From assembly GCA_023444095.1 (NCBI GenBank), contig JAEZRP010000022.1:1-64000 (forward strand): DNA of 64,000 nucleotides, in the 5' to 3' direction. Of the stretch, positions 25,289 through 33,157 are shown one piece after another; position 1 is the first letter of the stretch, and each line of letters starts with the position of its first letter. The translations under genes were made by a program, and so were the position numbers. This DNA is from Bacillota bacterium (GTDB lineage Bacteria > Bacillota > Clostridia > Christensenellales > Aristaeellaceae). A model generated the notes under the pieces. That model was not told the origin of the DNA. It ran no database searches and saw only the letters and a program-made list of their open reading frames with translations.

Positions 25289-25623
25289 CCAAGCTCGAAA
25301 TCGTGATCCGGCCCGAAAAGCTGGAGACGCTCAAGCAGGTGTTCAACGACCACAAGGTCTCGGGCATGATGATCACAAACATCATGGGCTACGGAAACCA
25401 GAAGGGCTACAAGCAGCAGTACCGCGGCAGCGAGTACAACGTGAACCTGCTGCCGAAGGTGAAGGTCGAAACCGTCGTCTCCGATCGAAAGGTCGAAAAG
25501 CTTGTCGAGTCGATCTGCGCGAGCATCAAGACGGGCGAGTTCGGTGACGGCAAGATCTTCCTTCTCCCCGTTTACGACGCGGTGCGCATCCGCACCGGAG
25601 AGCGCGGCGAGAACGCGCTGTAG
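25285..25623 (+). CDS. PII-family nitrogen regulator (GlnK-like, canonical T-loop)
   Basis: 112 residues. The T-loop RGSEYNVNLLPKVKVE keeps Tyr51 and Lys58, the B-loop is TGEFGDGKIF and the C-loop RIRTGERGE. The ATG overlaps the HisC-like stop (ATGA) and the ammonium transporter gene follows after 23 bases. GlnK-Amt pairing is a widespread arrangement in which PII inserts its T-loop in the channel to block ammonium entry when nitrogen is plentiful. Compared with the PII at 15473, this copy is the conventional one. Confidence 0.93.
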   Translation: MTKLEIVIRPEKLETLKQVFNDHKVSGMMITNIMGYGNQKGYKQQYRGSEYNVNLLPKVKVETVVSDRKVEKLVESICASIKTGEFGDGKIFLLPVYDAVRIRTGERGENAL

Positions 25624-25646
25624 CAATCCTGAAAGGGAGGACAACT

Positions 25647-26861
25647 ATGACCACTTTCATCGCCGCGTTCGCCGCGCTCATGGTCTTTTTCATGCAGGCC
25701 GGGTTCATGATGGCGGAATCGGGCTTCACGCGCGCCAAGAACGCCAGCGGCATCATCGAAAAGACGCTGATGGGCCTCGCGCTGTCGGTGTTCGCGTACT
25801 TCTTTGCGGGCCAGTCCCTGATGTACGCGGGCAAGGGCGCAGTCCTCGGCCTTCTCCGCTTCGGCGGGAGCGGCGCGGCGCCCGACGCGTTTTCCGGGAT
25901 CGACCCCGGCACGTTCGGACTCCTCGGGATGGCGCTTTGCGCCATGTCGGTCGCGATGATCTCCGGCGCGATGGCGGAGCGCACAAAATTTTTCTCTTAC
26001 ATGTTATATGTGTTCGTCGTTGCGCTCGCCGTCTACCCCGTCGCGGGCCGCTGGATATGGGCGGACGCCGGATGGCTTCGGAAAATGGGCTTTCATGATC
26101 TGGGCGGCGCTGCGGCCGTGAACCTGGTCGGCGGCTGGTGCGCGCTGATCGGCGCCGCGATGGTCGGGCCACGCGCCGGGAAGTACAGGGCCGACGGCAG
26201 CGTCAACGCGCTCCCCGGACACAGCATCCCCCTGGGCGCGCTGGGCGTCATGATCATGTGGGTCTCGTGGCTCGCGCTGAACGCGGGCATGTCGCTCGGC
26301 GGCTTTGCGGCGATGGGCGACGTCATGATCCATACCATGCTCGCGGCGTCCGCCTCTGCCGCCGCAGCGATGATCGTAACCCGGCTGCGCTACGGAAAGC
26401 CTGACATCCCGCTCACGCTCAACGGCGCGCTCGCTGGCCTCGTCGCGATCACCTCCGGCGCGGACGTGGTGTCTCCCGGCGGCGCGTCGGCCATCGGGCT
26501 TTGCGCGGGCATCGCGTTCGTGTTCCTGTCAGAGTTCGTCGAGCGCGTCCTCAAGGTCGACGATCCGGTCGGCGCGAGCAGCGTACACCTGGGCTGTGGT
26601 GCGCTCGGGACCATCCTCACCGGCATCTTCGCGACGGGCGCGGCGCTCGAGGGTATGGAGATCACACGTCCACTCCTGATCGGCGTACAGGCGCTGGGCG
26701 TCGCATCGGTCAGCGCGTTCGCGGCACCCGCTGCATCCGTAATCCTGCTTGTCATCAAGAAGATAGCGGGACTGCGCGTCGAGCGCCAAACGGAGGAGAT
26801 GGGGCTCGATATTTCGGAACACGGCGTCAACGCCTACGCGGACTTCATCACGAAGCCCTAA
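25647..26861 (+). CDS. Amt/Rh-family ammonium transporter lacking the first pore histidine
   Basis: Membrane channel with about 11 helices, 404 residues. Family marks are MAESGFTRAKNASGIIEK (23-40), ISGAMAERTKF, and DDPVGASSVHLGCGALGT with the second pore His (314). The segment that should read like DFAGxxVVHxxGG reads DLGGAAAVNLVGG, so the first of the twin pore His residues is Asn159 while the structural Asp151 is kept. The usual GWFGFNAG motif reads SWLALNAG. It is co-transcribed with GlnK-like PII. It may be a slow transporter, a sensor, or carry a methylated amine. The RBS is AAAGGGAGG. Confidence 0.9.
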   Translation: MTTFIAAFAALMVFFMQAGFMMAESGFTRAKNASGIIEKTLMGLALSVFAYFFAGQSLMYAGKGAVLGLLRFGGSGAAPDAFSGIDPGTFGLLGMALCAMSVAMISGAMAERTKFFSYMLYVFVVALAVYPVAGRWIWADAGWLRKMGFHDLGGAAAVNLVGGWCALIGAAMVGPRAGKYRADGSVNALPGHSIPLGALGVMIMWVSWLALNAGMSLGGFAAMGDVMIHTMLAASASAAAAMIVTRLRYGKPDIPLTLNGALAGLVAITSGADVVSPGGASAIGLCAGIAFVFLSEFVERVLKVDDPVGASSVHLGCGALGTILTGIFATGAALEGMEITRPLLIGVQALGVASVSAFAAPAASVILLVIKKIAGLRVERQTEEMGLDISEHGVNAYADFITKP

Positions 26862-26890
26862 ACAAAGGGTGATTGTAGGAAAGAGAGATC

Positions 26891-26929
26891 GAATCCGGCC
26901 CTCGCGGATGCGCGAGAGCCGGATTCTTT
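26891..26929 (+). terminator. Terminator of the nitrogen island
   Basis: GAATCCGGC and GCCGGATTC enclose an inner CTCGCG/CGCGAG stem with a GATG loop and are followed by TTT, 30 bases past the amt stop. Confidence 0.8.
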
Positions 26930-26979
26930 GTGGAAACTGCTATCGGAAATTTGGTCCTGAAACAGCTCCTTTATTGATA

Positions 26980-27012
26980 ATCCCGAGAACGCGCGGGGCG
27001 CGGCCTCGGGAT
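26980..27012 (-). terminator. Hairpin downstream of the secreted-protein gene
   Basis: ATCCCGAG and CTCGGGAT pair around a GC-rich loop just after the stop at 27027 on the minus strand. No U-run follows, so terminator function is only probable. Confidence 0.45.
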
Positions 27013-27026
27013 CGGAAAGAGAGCCT

Positions 27027-27464
27027 TTACTCCTGATAGGAGAATTTGCACTCGAACGCGGCCGAGAACCCGTCTTCGAGGTTATAGTCGTAGGGATCGA
27101 CGTACGTATCGTTGAAATTGAAGACCTGATAGCTGGATTCACCCGGCCCAAGCTGGAGGTTGGCGAGCGAGTCACTCAGGCTGTCGAACTGCCCCGTGCA
27201 GATCTCCTGGCCGTCGTCGTCATAAACGGTCATCGTGAGCTCCCTGATATTCGAAAGGGCGGCATACTCGTTGAAATTGAAGAAATATCCTTCCAGAACC
27301 ACGGCGTCGTCGTCAATCGTCAGGTTGGTCGCGAAGAACTCAAAGCAGTCCGCAATCGTATTGGTGTAGGTACCCTCCGCGAGGGCGGCGTTCGGCAAGG
27401 CGAAACATGTCGCGAGGATCATCGCGCAAAGGAATGAAACCAGAATCCTCCTGTGGCTTTTCAT
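27027..27464 (-). CDS. Secreted acidic protein of unknown function
   Basis: I do not recognise this 145-residue protein. A signal peptide is clear: MKSHRRILVSFLCAMILATC, hydrophobic to about residue 28, then an ALA-E cleavage site. The Cys in the hydrophobic core is too early for a lipobox. The mature part of about 115 residues is acidic and rich in Asp, Asn, Phe and Tyr, with alternating hydrophobic residues suggesting a beta-sandwich (for example LTMTVYDDDGQEICTGQF). The RBS is AAGGGGGAGC before the ATG. It stands alone between the amt terminator and the spore-protein genes, with an AT-richer upstream region than its neighbours. Confidence 0.75.
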   Translation of the reverse strand: MKSHRRILVSFLCAMILATCFALPNAALAEGTYTNTIADCFEFFATNLTIDDDAVVLEGYFFNFNEYAALSNIRELTMTVYDDDGQEICTGQFDSLSDSLANLQLGPGESSYQVFNFNDTYVDPYDYNLEDGFSAAFECKFSYQE

Positions 27465-27713
27465 CGTATTGCTCCCCCTTCATCTCAATCCCGATCTGAC
27501 ATTCTATGAAGGACCGCTCGAGAGGTTCCCGCCAGAATCGGGTTCTCTCCTCAGCGCAAACCTTTTGTTTATGATACACCATAACTTCTACCATCCTATT
27601 ACAAAATTCATAATAGGCGCGTACAATTCGTTTTCTATTTGGCGATCCATTGCCATTCTGCATTCCATGCAACCTGCGAATCTTGTTCGAAATACCAAAT
27701 GTGGGAGCACATG
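27465..27713 (-). other. AT-richer intergenic region without a recognisable gene
   Basis: About 250 bases of clearly lower GC than the surroundings, between the secreted-protein gene and the terminator of the spore-protein genes. I find no well-formed promoter, RNA gene or convincing ORF in it. It presumably holds the promoter of the gene at 27027. Confidence 0.5.
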
Positions 27714-27737
27714 AAAAGGAGGGGCATTTGCCCCTCC
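27714..27737 (-). terminator. Intrinsic terminator of the spore-protein genes
   Basis: On the minus strand GGAGGGGC-AAAT-GCCCCTCC is followed directly by TTTT, 17 bases after the stop of the spore protein at 27754. Confidence 0.88.
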
Positions 27738-27753
27738 CCGGCAACTTCGCGGG

Positions 27754-27963
27754 TTACTTTCCGCTCATCTGCCGCTCCTGCGCCTCGATCATCTTGCGAA
27801 CCATGTTTCCGCCGATATAGCCGGCGTTCTTGGAGGTGATGTCGCCGTTGTAGCCGTTGTTCAGGGTAATCCCGAGCTCGCTGGCGACCTCGTGCTTCAT
27901 GTTGGACATCGCCTGCTTCGCCTCGGGCACATTGATCTTGTTGTTCGAACTATTGGAAGCCAT
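27754..27963 (-). CDS. Small acid-soluble spore protein, alpha/beta type
   Basis: DNA-binding protein made in the forespore that saturates and protects spore DNA. It has 69 residues, the normal family length. Family signatures are VPEAKQAMSNMKHEVASELG and LNNGYNGDITSKNAGYIGG (containing the GPR protease recognition region), then MVRKMIEAQE. RBS GGGAGG lies upstream. It lies 41 bases downstream of a second copy with no terminator between, so the two may share a transcript. Expression is expected in the forespore under sigma-G, but I could not identify a convincing sigma-G promoter. It shows that the organism forms endospores. Confidence 0.96.
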   Translation of the reverse strand: MASNSSNNKINVPEAKQAMSNMKHEVASELGITLNNGYNGDITSKNAGYIGGNMVRKMIEAQERQMSGK

Positions 27964-28004
27964 CTTTTTTTCCTCCCTAGATCTGCTGTCTTGTCGGGTT
28001 CCGG

Positions 28005-28214
28005 TTACATTCCGGAGCCAGAGCTGCGGCGCTCATAATCCGCGATCATCCGCTTCACCATCTCGCCGCCGACGTGGCCGTTTTCCTTGGCCGTGAGATT
28101 GCCGTTGTACCCCTTCGTCAGATTGACGCCGAGCGACTGCGCGACCTCGAATTTCATGTTGTCGAGTGCCTGCTTCGCCTCGGGCACAACCTTCTGGTTG
28201 CTGGACCTAGCCAT
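28005..28214 (-). CDS. Small acid-soluble spore protein, alpha/beta type (second copy)
   Basis: 69 residues, paralogue of the protein at 27754, with VVPEAKQALDNMKFEVAQSLG, NLTKGYNGNLTAKENGHVGG and MVKRMIADYERR. The start at 28214 follows GGGAGGTGAAATGGA. Differences from the other copy are spread over the termini and one helix, so this is not a recent duplication. It is likely the first gene of a two-gene unit. Confidence 0.96.
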   Translation of the reverse strand: MARSSNQKVVPEAKQALDNMKFEVAQSLGVNLTKGYNGNLTAKENGHVGGEMVKRMIADYERRSSGSGM

Positions 28215-28311
28215 TCCATTTCACCTCCCGCTCAAGTCTGACGGTATTTTGGCCGCGCGGGTGGTTTTTAGACTGGCAATTCTATGCTGTGTAGGGTTGG
28301 AAATTCGGCGA

Positions 28312-30312
28312 TCAATTCATCGCGACGTCGTCGAGCCGATCCCGAAATGTTTCGCGCGCAAGCGCAATCACTGCGCGCGCGTCCGGCTCGTCGGGGTTTT
28401 TTACGATCTCGCGCGCCTCGTCGTGCGTGATTTTGAGAAGCGCGGTATCGCCCGCGAGCGCCGAAAGGCCCGCGTCCACCGCGCCCGATTGCCGGTAGCC
28501 GAACAGCTCGCCCGGGCCGCGCAGTTCCATGTCCTTTTCGGCGATCCGAAAGCCGTCGTTCGTCTGGGTGAGGAGCCTCAGCCGCTCGTTCGGCTCGGCC
28601 ATCAAAAAGCACCATGATTCGTGCGCGCCGCGCCCGACGCGGCCCCGGAGCTGGTGAAGCTGCGCAAGCCCGAACCGCTCGGCGTTTTCGATCACCATCA
28701 CCGTCGCGTTCGGGACGTTCACGCCCACCTCAATGACGGTCGTCGAAACCAGAACGTCGATCTCGCCCGCGCGGAACGCCTCAAGGGCGGCATCCTTTTC
28801 CTGATTTTTCTGCTTGCCGTGCGCGAGCGCGACGCGCAGACCCTTGAGGTGCTTTTTGTGGAGCGCCTCGTAGACGGCCTCCGCGCTCACCGCCTCCACG
28901 GCTTCCGAATCCTCGACCAGCGGACAAACGACATAGACCTGTCTTCCCTTCCCCACTTCTGCGCGCAGGAAGCCGTACATGTCCTGCCTTTTGTCCTCAG
29001 GCACGATGCGCGTCCTGACGGGCGTTCGTCCCGGCGGCAGCTCGTCCACGATTGAGATATCGAGATCTCCATACAATATGAGAGACAGCGTGCGCGGAAT
29101 CGGCGTCGCGGACATGACGAGCACGTCGGGCGCGCCGCCCTTTTCGGAAAAAAGCGTCCGCTGCCGCACGCCGAAGCGGTGCTGCTCGTCGGTGATGACG
29201 AGTCCGAGGTTCTCGTACTTGACCGCCTCGGTAATGAGCGCGTGCGTGCCGATGACGACGCGCCATTCCCCGCTCCCGATTCTCTCGTGCGCTTCGCGGT
29301 GGCCCTTCGCGGTCATGGAGCCGGTGAGAAGCCCGACCGGGATCCCCAGTTCGCCAAAGAGCGCCTCAGCAGCCTCGAAATGCTGCTGCGCAAGCACTTC
29401 GGTCGGCGCCATGAGCGCGGCCTGAAAGCCGCTTTTCACCGCCAGCGCCATCGCGCCGAACGCGATCGCCGTCTTTCCGCAGCCCACGTCGCCCTGCACG
29501 AGCCGCGCCATCGCGCGATCCGTCCGCATGTCGTCCGCGATTTCCGCCAAAACGCGCTTCTGCGCACCCGTCGGCGGGAACGAGAGTCTGCGCCAATAGT
29601 CTTCGACGTCCGCGTCCGAAAAATCCATGGCCGTGCCCGCGCGCGCGCCGGAGCGGAACAGCGACAGCGCCACCTGATAAAGAAGCAGCTCCTCGAAGGC
29701 GATCCTGCGGCGCGCGGCCGCGAGCGCCTCCTGCGAGTCGGGGAAGTGCGCGTTGCGCATGGCGAAGTTGCGCTCGCATAGTCCAAATTTTTCGCGGACG
29801 GCGCGCGGCAGCTCGTCCGGCCATTGGCCATCTGAGACCTTGAGCGCCGCCTCCACGAGCTGGCGAAACGCCTTCTGCGGGATGCCGGGCACAGGCTTAT
29901 AGATGGGAACGATTCCCTCGCCCGGCTCGATGGCGGGGGACACCATCTGCGGAAAACCCTTTCGCATCTCGAACCGCCCGTAGAGAACAAGCTCCCGGCC
30001 GCGCGGCATCTGATCCTTGAGCCAGGGCTGGTTATACCACACGGCCTGGATCGTCTCGGTCCCGTCGGTCACGTAAACGGTCGAGATCGTGAGCTTTTTG
30101 ACGCGCTTGACCGTCATTTCGCCCGCCACGCGCACCCGGCACGCGAACGCCTCGCCCGGGCGCGCCTCCGAGAGCAGCGCGAGCCGCGTCATGTCCCGGT
30201 ACTCGCGCGGCAAGCACAGCACGAGGTCGCGCACGCCGTTCAGGCCCGCATCCCGGAGCGCCTTCAGTCGCGCGGGTCCAATCCCGCGCACGTGCGTGAG
30301 TGGAATGTCCAT
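28312..30312 (-). CDS. recG: ATP-dependent DNA helicase RecG
   Basis: Branch-migrating helicase for stalled replication forks, 666 residues. The N-terminal wedge/OB region is followed by helicase motifs: Walker A VQGDVGCGKTA, APTEVLAQQH, motif II TDEQHRFGV, SATPIPRTL, STTVIEVGVNVPNA and QLHQLRGRVGR, with the terminal RecG zone GELFGYRQSG. The length is normal. It is separated from the DAK2-domain gene upstream by a hairpin (30334-30363), so it may have its own promoter. Confidence 0.96.
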   Translation of the reverse strand: MDIPLTHVRGIGPARLKALRDAGLNGVRDLVLCLPREYRDMTRLALLSEARPGEAFACRVRVAGEMTVKRVKKLTISTVYVTDGTETIQAVWYNQPWLKDQMPRGRELVLYGRFEMRKGFPQMVSPAIEPGEGIVPIYKPVPGIPQKAFRQLVEAALKVSDGQWPDELPRAVREKFGLCERNFAMRNAHFPDSQEALAAARRRIAFEELLLYQVALSLFRSGARAGTAMDFSDADVEDYWRRLSFPPTGAQKRVLAEIADDMRTDRAMARLVQGDVGCGKTAIAFGAMALAVKSGFQAALMAPTEVLAQQHFEAAEALFGELGIPVGLLTGSMTAKGHREAHERIGSGEWRVVIGTHALITEAVKYENLGLVITDEQHRFGVRQRTLFSEKGGAPDVLVMSATPIPRTLSLILYGDLDISIVDELPPGRTPVRTRIVPEDKRQDMYGFLRAEVGKGRQVYVVCPLVEDSEAVEAVSAEAVYEALHKKHLKGLRVALAHGKQKNQEKDAALEAFRAGEIDVLVSTTVIEVGVNVPNATVMVIENAERFGLAQLHQLRGRVGRGAHESWCFLMAEPNERLRLLTQTNDGFRIAEKDMELRGPGELFGYRQSGAVDAGLSALAGDTALLKITHDEAREIVKNPDEPDARAVIALARETFRDRLDDVAMN

Positions 30313-30333
30313 CTTCTTCCCTCAAAAATCAAT

Positions 30334-30363
30334 CGCGGGGCGAGCCAAAGGCCCGACCCCGCG
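30334..30363. terminator. Hairpin between the DAK2-kinase and recG genes
   Basis: CGCGGGG (30334-30340) and CCCCGCG (30357-30363) enclose a 16-base GC-rich loop. Reading minus, GATTTTTG follows shortly, which suits partial termination after the DAK2-domain gene. Confidence 0.6.
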
Positions 30364-30376
30364 CATTTTTCTGATC

Positions 30377-32038
30377 TCATTCGACCGCGATCAGGTAGTA
30401 GTACAGCGGCTGGCCGCCGTTCTGCAGTCCCACGTCGCAGTCGGGATACGCCTCGGTCAGCTCGTCCGCCAGCGCCTGCGCGTCATTTTCGGGCACGTCG
30501 CTCCCATAGTAGAGGGTGATGAGCGAGGAATCCTCCGTCACCATCGACCGCGCGACGTCGAACGCCACCCCTTTGATGTCGCTCCCGAGCAGTTCGAGTT
30601 TGTTGTCGATAAGCCCCATGATGTCGCCCGCGTGGATCTCCTTATCGTCGAAGTTCGTATCGCGAACGGCGTATGTGATGGAGCCGGTGTGCACGCTCTC
30701 CGCGGCCTCTCGCATCGCGCGCCCGTTCTCCTCAACGCCCTCCTCGGGATTGAACGCCAGCGCAGCGGAGATGCCCATGGGTACGGATTTGGTGGGGATT
30801 ACGATCACGTTTCTGTCGGTGAGCTCCGCGGCCTGCTCCGCCGCGAGGATGATGTTGGTGTTGTTCGGAAACACGAACACATTTTTCGCGCGCGTCGACT
30901 CGATGGCCTCGTAAAGATCCTCGATGCTCGGGTTCATGGTCTGGCCGCCGTCGACGATCTGGTCGACCGACAGCTCCTTGAAGATTTCCGTCAGTCCGTC
31001 GCCCAGCGCCACGGACACGATGCCGTATTCCTTTTCCTCGGAAGCCTCCGCGGCTTTGTTCGCCTCGGCCAGCGCCTGGTTCTTGGCGGCGCGCTCGCGG
31101 GCCTCCTCGCGCATGTTGTCGATCTTGATGGAATCGATCTCGCCCAATTCCAGCGCCATCTGGAGCGCCTTGCCGGGGTCGTCCGTGTGCACATGCACCT
31201 TCACGACCGAGAGGTCAGAAATCACGAGCACGCAGTCGCCGATCCGCTCGAGCCGCTTTCTGAGCCTCACGACCTCCGATTCGCGCATGTCGGAGCGCGG
31301 GTGCGACACGATGAACTCCGTGCAATATCCGAATGTAATTTCCCCGAGCGCCGCGTGGTCGTCCACAAACTCGCCGGGCATGAGCTGCGCCGCGATGGGT
31401 TGTTCGCCCAGCTCGATCGCTTCGCCGGTGAGCGCCGCGTACATGCCGCGGAAGATGATCATGAGACCCATGCCGCCGGAATCGACCACGCCCGCCTGCT
31501 TGAGCACGGGAAGCATGTCCGGCGTCTTTTTGAGAATCGCGTCTCCGGAAGCGAGCGCCGACTGGAACAGCTCGTCTACCGACTTCGGCTCGCGCCCCGC
31601 GCGCTCCGTCTCCTCCGCCATCACGCGGATGACGGTCAGAATGGTGCCCTCCTTGGGCTTCATCATCGCCTTGTAGGCGGTGTCGCTGCCCATCCGCAGC
31701 ATCCTCAAAAAGAGCGCGGCGTCGATCTCCTCCGCGCCGTCCAGCGCGCTCGCGAAGCCGCGCAGGATCTGGCTCAATATGACGCCCGAATTTCCGCGCG
31801 CTCCCTTCAGCGCACCCCGCGCGATCGCGCTCGCGACGTCCGAGACGGACGAGGCCTGCGCGGCGTTCATCTCCTTGACGGCTGCGTTGATCGTCTGGGT
31901 CATATTGGTGCCGGTGTCGCCGTCCGGCACGGGGAACACGTTGAGCGCGTCGACTGTTTCCCTATTTTGGCCAAGAAGCGCCGCGCCCGAGGTGAACATC
32001 TCGCGCAGCGCGATCGAATCTATGTGCATCCTTGCCAT
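30377..32038 (-). CDS. DAK2-domain protein, FakA/YloV family fatty-acid-kinase-like
   Basis: 553 residues. The N-terminal DAK2 (DhaL-like) kinase domain has NVFPVPDGDTGTNMTQTI (nucleotide/Mg-binding Asp cluster) and GARGNSGVILSQILRGFA; the middle and C-terminal domains are FakA-like, with VVKVHVHTDDPG. In Staphylococcus FakA phosphorylates fatty acids held by FakB (DegV) partners. I choose ATG 32038 because GGAGG lies 8 bases upstream; an ATG at 32053 falls in that RBS. It follows the Asp23 gene by 36 bases, the usual yloU-yloV arrangement. Confidence 0.9.
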   Translation of the reverse strand: MARMHIDSIALREMFTSGAALLGQNRETVDALNVFPVPDGDTGTNMTQTINAAVKEMNAAQASSVSDVASAIARGALKGARGNSGVILSQILRGFASALDGAEEIDAALFLRMLRMGSDTAYKAMMKPKEGTILTVIRVMAEETERAGREPKSVDELFQSALASGDAILKKTPDMLPVLKQAGVVDSGGMGLMIIFRGMYAALTGEAIELGEQPIAAQLMPGEFVDDHAALGEITFGYCTEFIVSHPRSDMRESEVVRLRKRLERIGDCVLVISDLSVVKVHVHTDDPGKALQMALELGEIDSIKIDNMREEARERAAKNQALAEANKAAEASEEKEYGIVSVALGDGLTEIFKELSVDQIVDGGQTMNPSIEDLYEAIESTRAKNVFVFPNNTNIILAAEQAAELTDRNVIVIPTKSVPMGISAALAFNPEEGVEENGRAMREAAESVHTGSITYAVRDTNFDDKEIHAGDIMGLIDNKLELLGSDIKGVAFDVARSMVTEDSSLITLYYGSDVPENDAQALADELTEAYPDCDVGLQNGGQPLYYYLIAVE

Positions 32039-32074
32039 ATCGGATTCCTCCATCAGAAATTTCGGCGGCGCGCG

Positions 32075-32425
32075 TCAAACGCGGATGTCCTCCACGCAGA
32101 CGTTCACGCGGCCGACCGGAACCCCGGCAAGCCTCTCCACCTTGTATTTCACCGTTTCGATGATCGAGGCCGCGACGGCGCTGATCGAAATGCCGTACTC
32201 GACGATGATGTATAGGTCGATGTCAACCTTGTCGCCGTTGGCCTTAACGCGCACGCCCCGTCCGAGATTCTCCCGCCCCATGAGCTGCACGATGCCGTCG
32301 GTCGACCGCTTCGAGGCCATGCCGACGATTCCATAGCAGTCAAGCGCCGCAAACCCCGCCACGCGCACGACTACGTCGTCGTCCACAGTCACAAGGCCCA
32401 GCTCCGTCTGAAACTTGAATTCCAT
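32075..32425 (-). CDS. Asp23/Gls24 family envelope-stress protein (YloU-like)
   Basis: 116 residues, fully Asp23-like: starts with LGLVTVDDDVVVRVAG, then GIVGMASKR, VKANGDKVDIDLYIIVEYG and NVCVEDIRV. Members are cytoplasmic proteins tied to cell-envelope homeostasis and often sit with the FakA-like gene, as here. A plausible -10 TATACT lies on the minus strand at 32480-32475, but the matching -35 is poor. Confidence 0.9.
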   Translation of the reverse strand: MEFKFQTELGLVTVDDDVVVRVAGFAALDCYGIVGMASKRSTDGIVQLMGRENLGRGVRVKANGDKVDIDLYIIVEYGISISAVAASIIETVKYKVERLAGVPVGRVNVCVEDIRV

Positions 32426-32563
32426 ATCATAACCTCCTCATGAGGACTCAAAAAGGCATACCTCTCCAACGATCAGTATACCGTTTTTCAAATGCGGGCG
32501 CAAGTCAAAGAACCTCTTTTAACAATATGCGCGCATTTCGCGAACTTTTACATGCCGCAAGGC

Positions 32564-32592
32564 TTGAATTTTGACCCGTATGATGGTATAAT
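32564..32592 (+). promoter_or_regulatory. Promoter of rpmB
   Basis: TTGAAT at 32564-32569, a 17-base spacer and TATAAT at 32587-32592 with a TGG extended -10 element just before it, 47 bases before the rpmB start. Confidence 0.85.
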
Positions 32593-32639
32593 TCATTTGT
32601 TTTGATGTGATTTGCTCTTAAAGGAGGTGCGATACAGCA

Positions 32640-32831
32640 ATGGGCAAGTTTTGTGAGGTTTGCGGCAAGGGCGTGGTCTACGGAAACAACGTCAGCCACT
32701 CCGTGCGCAGGACCAGCCGGACTTGGGCTCCCAACACGCAGAAGGTTCGCGTGATGGTCAAGGGCGTTCCGACCCGCATGTCGGTGTGTACGCGGTGCCT
32801 GCGCAGCAACAAGGTGGAGCGCGCGCTGTAA
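32640..32831 (+). CDS. rpmB: 50S ribosomal protein L28
   Basis: 63 residues, normal L28 length. It carries the zinc-binding type of N-terminus, CEVCGKG, and a C-terminal CTRCLRSNK pair of Cys, so this is a C+ paralogue. VSHSVRRTSRTWAPN is the conserved L28 core. RBS AAAGGAGGTGCG lies upstream. It is a single-gene transcript opposite to its neighbours, with its own promoter and terminator. Confidence 0.97.
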   Translation: MGKFCEVCGKGVVYGNNVSHSVRRTSRTWAPNTQKVRVMVKGVPTRMSVCTRCLRSNKVERAL

Positions 32832-32872
32832 ATCAGCACCCGCAATCCCCAGGCGCAAAAATTCCGACAACA

Positions 32873-32899
32873 ATGGGCGTAAGGAAGACCTTCGCCCAT
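32873..32899 (+). terminator. Terminator of rpmB
   Basis: ATGGGCG-T-AAGG and CCTT-CGCCCAT form a stem around AAGA, followed 10 bases later by TATTTTTGTTTT. The stem is good, but the gap before the U-run is longer than usual. Confidence 0.6.
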
Positions 32900-32926
32900 G
32901 GTTGGCGGTATTTTTGTTTTCCGATG

Positions 32927-33100
32927 TCAGCAGAAGCGCCAGAAAACGAACCCGCCGAGGATCATCACGACGCAGATGATGCCCGCCCAGGCCCAATATG
33001 GAACAATCAGCATCATCAAAAGCAGACCAGCGAGCATCAGCAGAATGCCCGCGAACTTTCCCTTTGGACCGCAGCAACGCGCTACGCGCACTCTGGCCAT
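32927..33100 (-). CDS. 57-residue membrane protein, function unknown
   Basis: A short gene easily missed by length cut-offs. GGGGGAGGCGATTTTC precedes the ATG at 33100. The protein begins MARVRVARCCGPKGK, a basic N-terminus with a CC pair, then shows two hydrophobic segments (residues about 16-33 and 37-54) with a PYWAWAG turn and ends FWRFC. It would be a hairpin membrane protein with a cytosolic basic tail. It lies between rpmB and rpe, the region where Bacillus carries the small sporulation protein gene spoVM, but the sequence is not SpoVM. The start codon, RBS and hydrophobic pattern support coding. I cannot name a family. Confidence 0.65.
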   Translation of the reverse strand: MARVRVARCCGPKGKFAGILLMLAGLLLMMLIVPYWAWAGIICVVMILGGFVFWRFC

Positions 33101-33157
33101 GAAAATCGCCTCCCCCTGTAGCAGAGTATGCCGGAGGAGGCGAAATTGTCACCCTTT

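Noticed and set aside
27340..27744. A 134-codon minus-strand frame over the AT-rich gap and the secreted-protein gene
   Set aside because: Part of it looks protein-like, but the second half is an off-frame reading of the secreted-protein gene and no RBS precedes its start.
28215..28311. A sigma-G promoter before the spore-protein genes
   Set aside because: A GCATA-like -35 is present on the minus strand, but no CATxxTA -10 lies at the right distance.
32927..33100. Calling the 57-residue protein SpoVM because of its position
   Set aside because: SpoVM is a 26-residue amphipathic helix; this protein has two hydrophobic helices and a Cys pair.
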